Below, piece by piece: positions 6,553-6,975 of a DNA stretch of 6,975 nucleotides. Source of the DNA: an uncultured Prevotellaceae bacterium (GTDB lineage Bacteria > Bacteroidota > Bacteroidia > Bacteroidales > Bacteroidaceae); NCBI GenBank assembly GCA_900313845.1, contig OMTC01000095.1:1-6975 (forward strand). The letters are read 5' to 3'. The position numbers and the translations under genes are program-made. Below the pieces are notes generated by a model, which searched no databases, had not been told where the DNA came from, and saw only the letters and a list, made by a program, of their open reading frames with translations. The stretch's first letter is position 1; each line of letters begins with the position of its first letter.

Positions 6553-6975
6553 TTATCTCTTAATAGTCAGCAAGGCATTGCCTTCCACTGAAGGATTCCA
6601 GCCATCAGAGCCTGCCAACACCTTCTGAATGTCATATTTGGAAATATCTGTCAGCACATGGCCGAAAGCAGCACGTTTGCTGGTATCTCCACCAGGTCCT
6701 TTGCTTTGATATTCAGCATAGTAGGCAGTTTTCTCCTTATCCTTACTACCCCAGTTGTGCCAACCCTCTGGTTTGATATGGCTACCCATGTTGCAGCGAA
6801 TATAGACTGCTTGTCCGTATGGTCGCCAAGGACGAGAGAGATAAACATCCGTCACACCTTCCTTCGCCACCAAATCGCAATCATAGAAGATATAGCCGTA
6901 AGGACGACCTTCATCCGTGGAAGGAGCGGTAAGATAGCCCTTACCTATGCTGCAAATCGTGCATCGGTTGAACAC
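6553..6975 (-). CDS. Pectinesterase (carbohydrate esterase family 8), C-terminal part
   Basis: Partial: 140 codons plus the TAA stop at 6555-6553; the 5' part lies beyond the window edge. The first codon in the window is GTG, which is almost certainly an internal Val and not a start. The fragment carries the CE8 C-terminal signatures: CTI..IGKGYLTAPS at its beginning, the YLSRPW block (Arg48 and Trp50 of the fragment; Arg codon at 6834-6832), which corresponds to the LGRPW substrate-binding Arg/Trp pair, then IKPEGWHNW and the AEYQSKGPGGD stretch. The catalytic Asp residues would be upstream, outside the window. The enzyme hydrolyses methyl esters of homogalacturonan, releasing methanol and exposing carboxylates for later pectin lyases or hydrolases; in Bacteroidales it is normally exported. 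It precedes the alpha/beta hydrolase on the same strand by 102 bp, which suggests a pectin-use gene group continuing past the edge. Confidence 0.93.
   Translation of the reverse strand: MFNRCTICSIGKGYLTAPSTDEGRPYGYIFYDCDLVAKEGVTDVYLSRPWRPYGQAVYIRCNMGSHIKPEGWHNWGSKDKEKTAYYAEYQSKGPGGDTSKRAAFGHVLTDISKYDIQKVLAGSDGWNPSVEGNALLTIKR

Noticed and set aside
1..6975. CRISPR array, tRNA/rRNA, insertion sequence, prophage, toxin-antitoxin or defence genes
   Set aside because: The tandem repeats have 7-bp units without spacers, and no transposase, integrase, cloverleaf or defence-protein motif was seen on either strand.

Overview
The window looks like a chromosomal segment of a Bacteroidales bacterium, most likely Prevotella or a close relative. 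Three things point there: the gene content (a large secreted golvesin-domain amidase, a short form of YgiQ, a secreted alpha/beta hydrolase and a CE8 pectinesterase), the signal peptides ending in Ala-Gln, and start codons preceded by A/T-rich sequence without a Shine-Dalgarno motif. The genus is inferred from general resemblance, not from a search.

Layout. Plus strand: a heptamer repeat (1-28), then a 950-residue exported protein (48-2900) that I read as a zinc N-acetylmuramoyl-L-alanine amidase whose catalytic domain is split by a golvesin-like domain, followed by a fibronectin type III domain and a Rossmann-like C-terminal domain. After a 66-bp gap come a 99-residue protein of unknown function (2967-3266) and, 21 bp later, a complete YgiQ-family radical SAM enzyme (3288-5165); these two are probably co-transcribed. 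Minus strand: a secreted alpha/beta hydrolase (6450-5287) lies downstream of the 3' part of a pectinesterase gene (6975-6553, cut by the window edge). The two strands converge at 5166-5286.

How the genes work together. The two minus-strand genes suggest a small pectin-processing group: the pectinesterase removes methyl esters from homogalacturonan, and the exported hydrolase may remove another ester, though its substrate is not shown. The amidase probably acts on peptidoglycan or a related amide-linked substrate outside the cytoplasm. YgiQ and its small partner are cytoplasmic and have no visible link to the pectin genes.

Non-coding DNA. Three of the spacers carry short tandem repeats with a 7-bp period, each with a different unit (TTAAACG, AATGAAG/CATTCTT, AGGTCAA). 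The one between the convergent genes is arranged as a nearly perfect 33-bp inverted repeat. A GC-rich hairpin element sits next to the third. No RNA gene, CRISPR array, insertion sequence, prophage or defence system was seen. The repeat architecture and the split amidase are the items most worth a second look.
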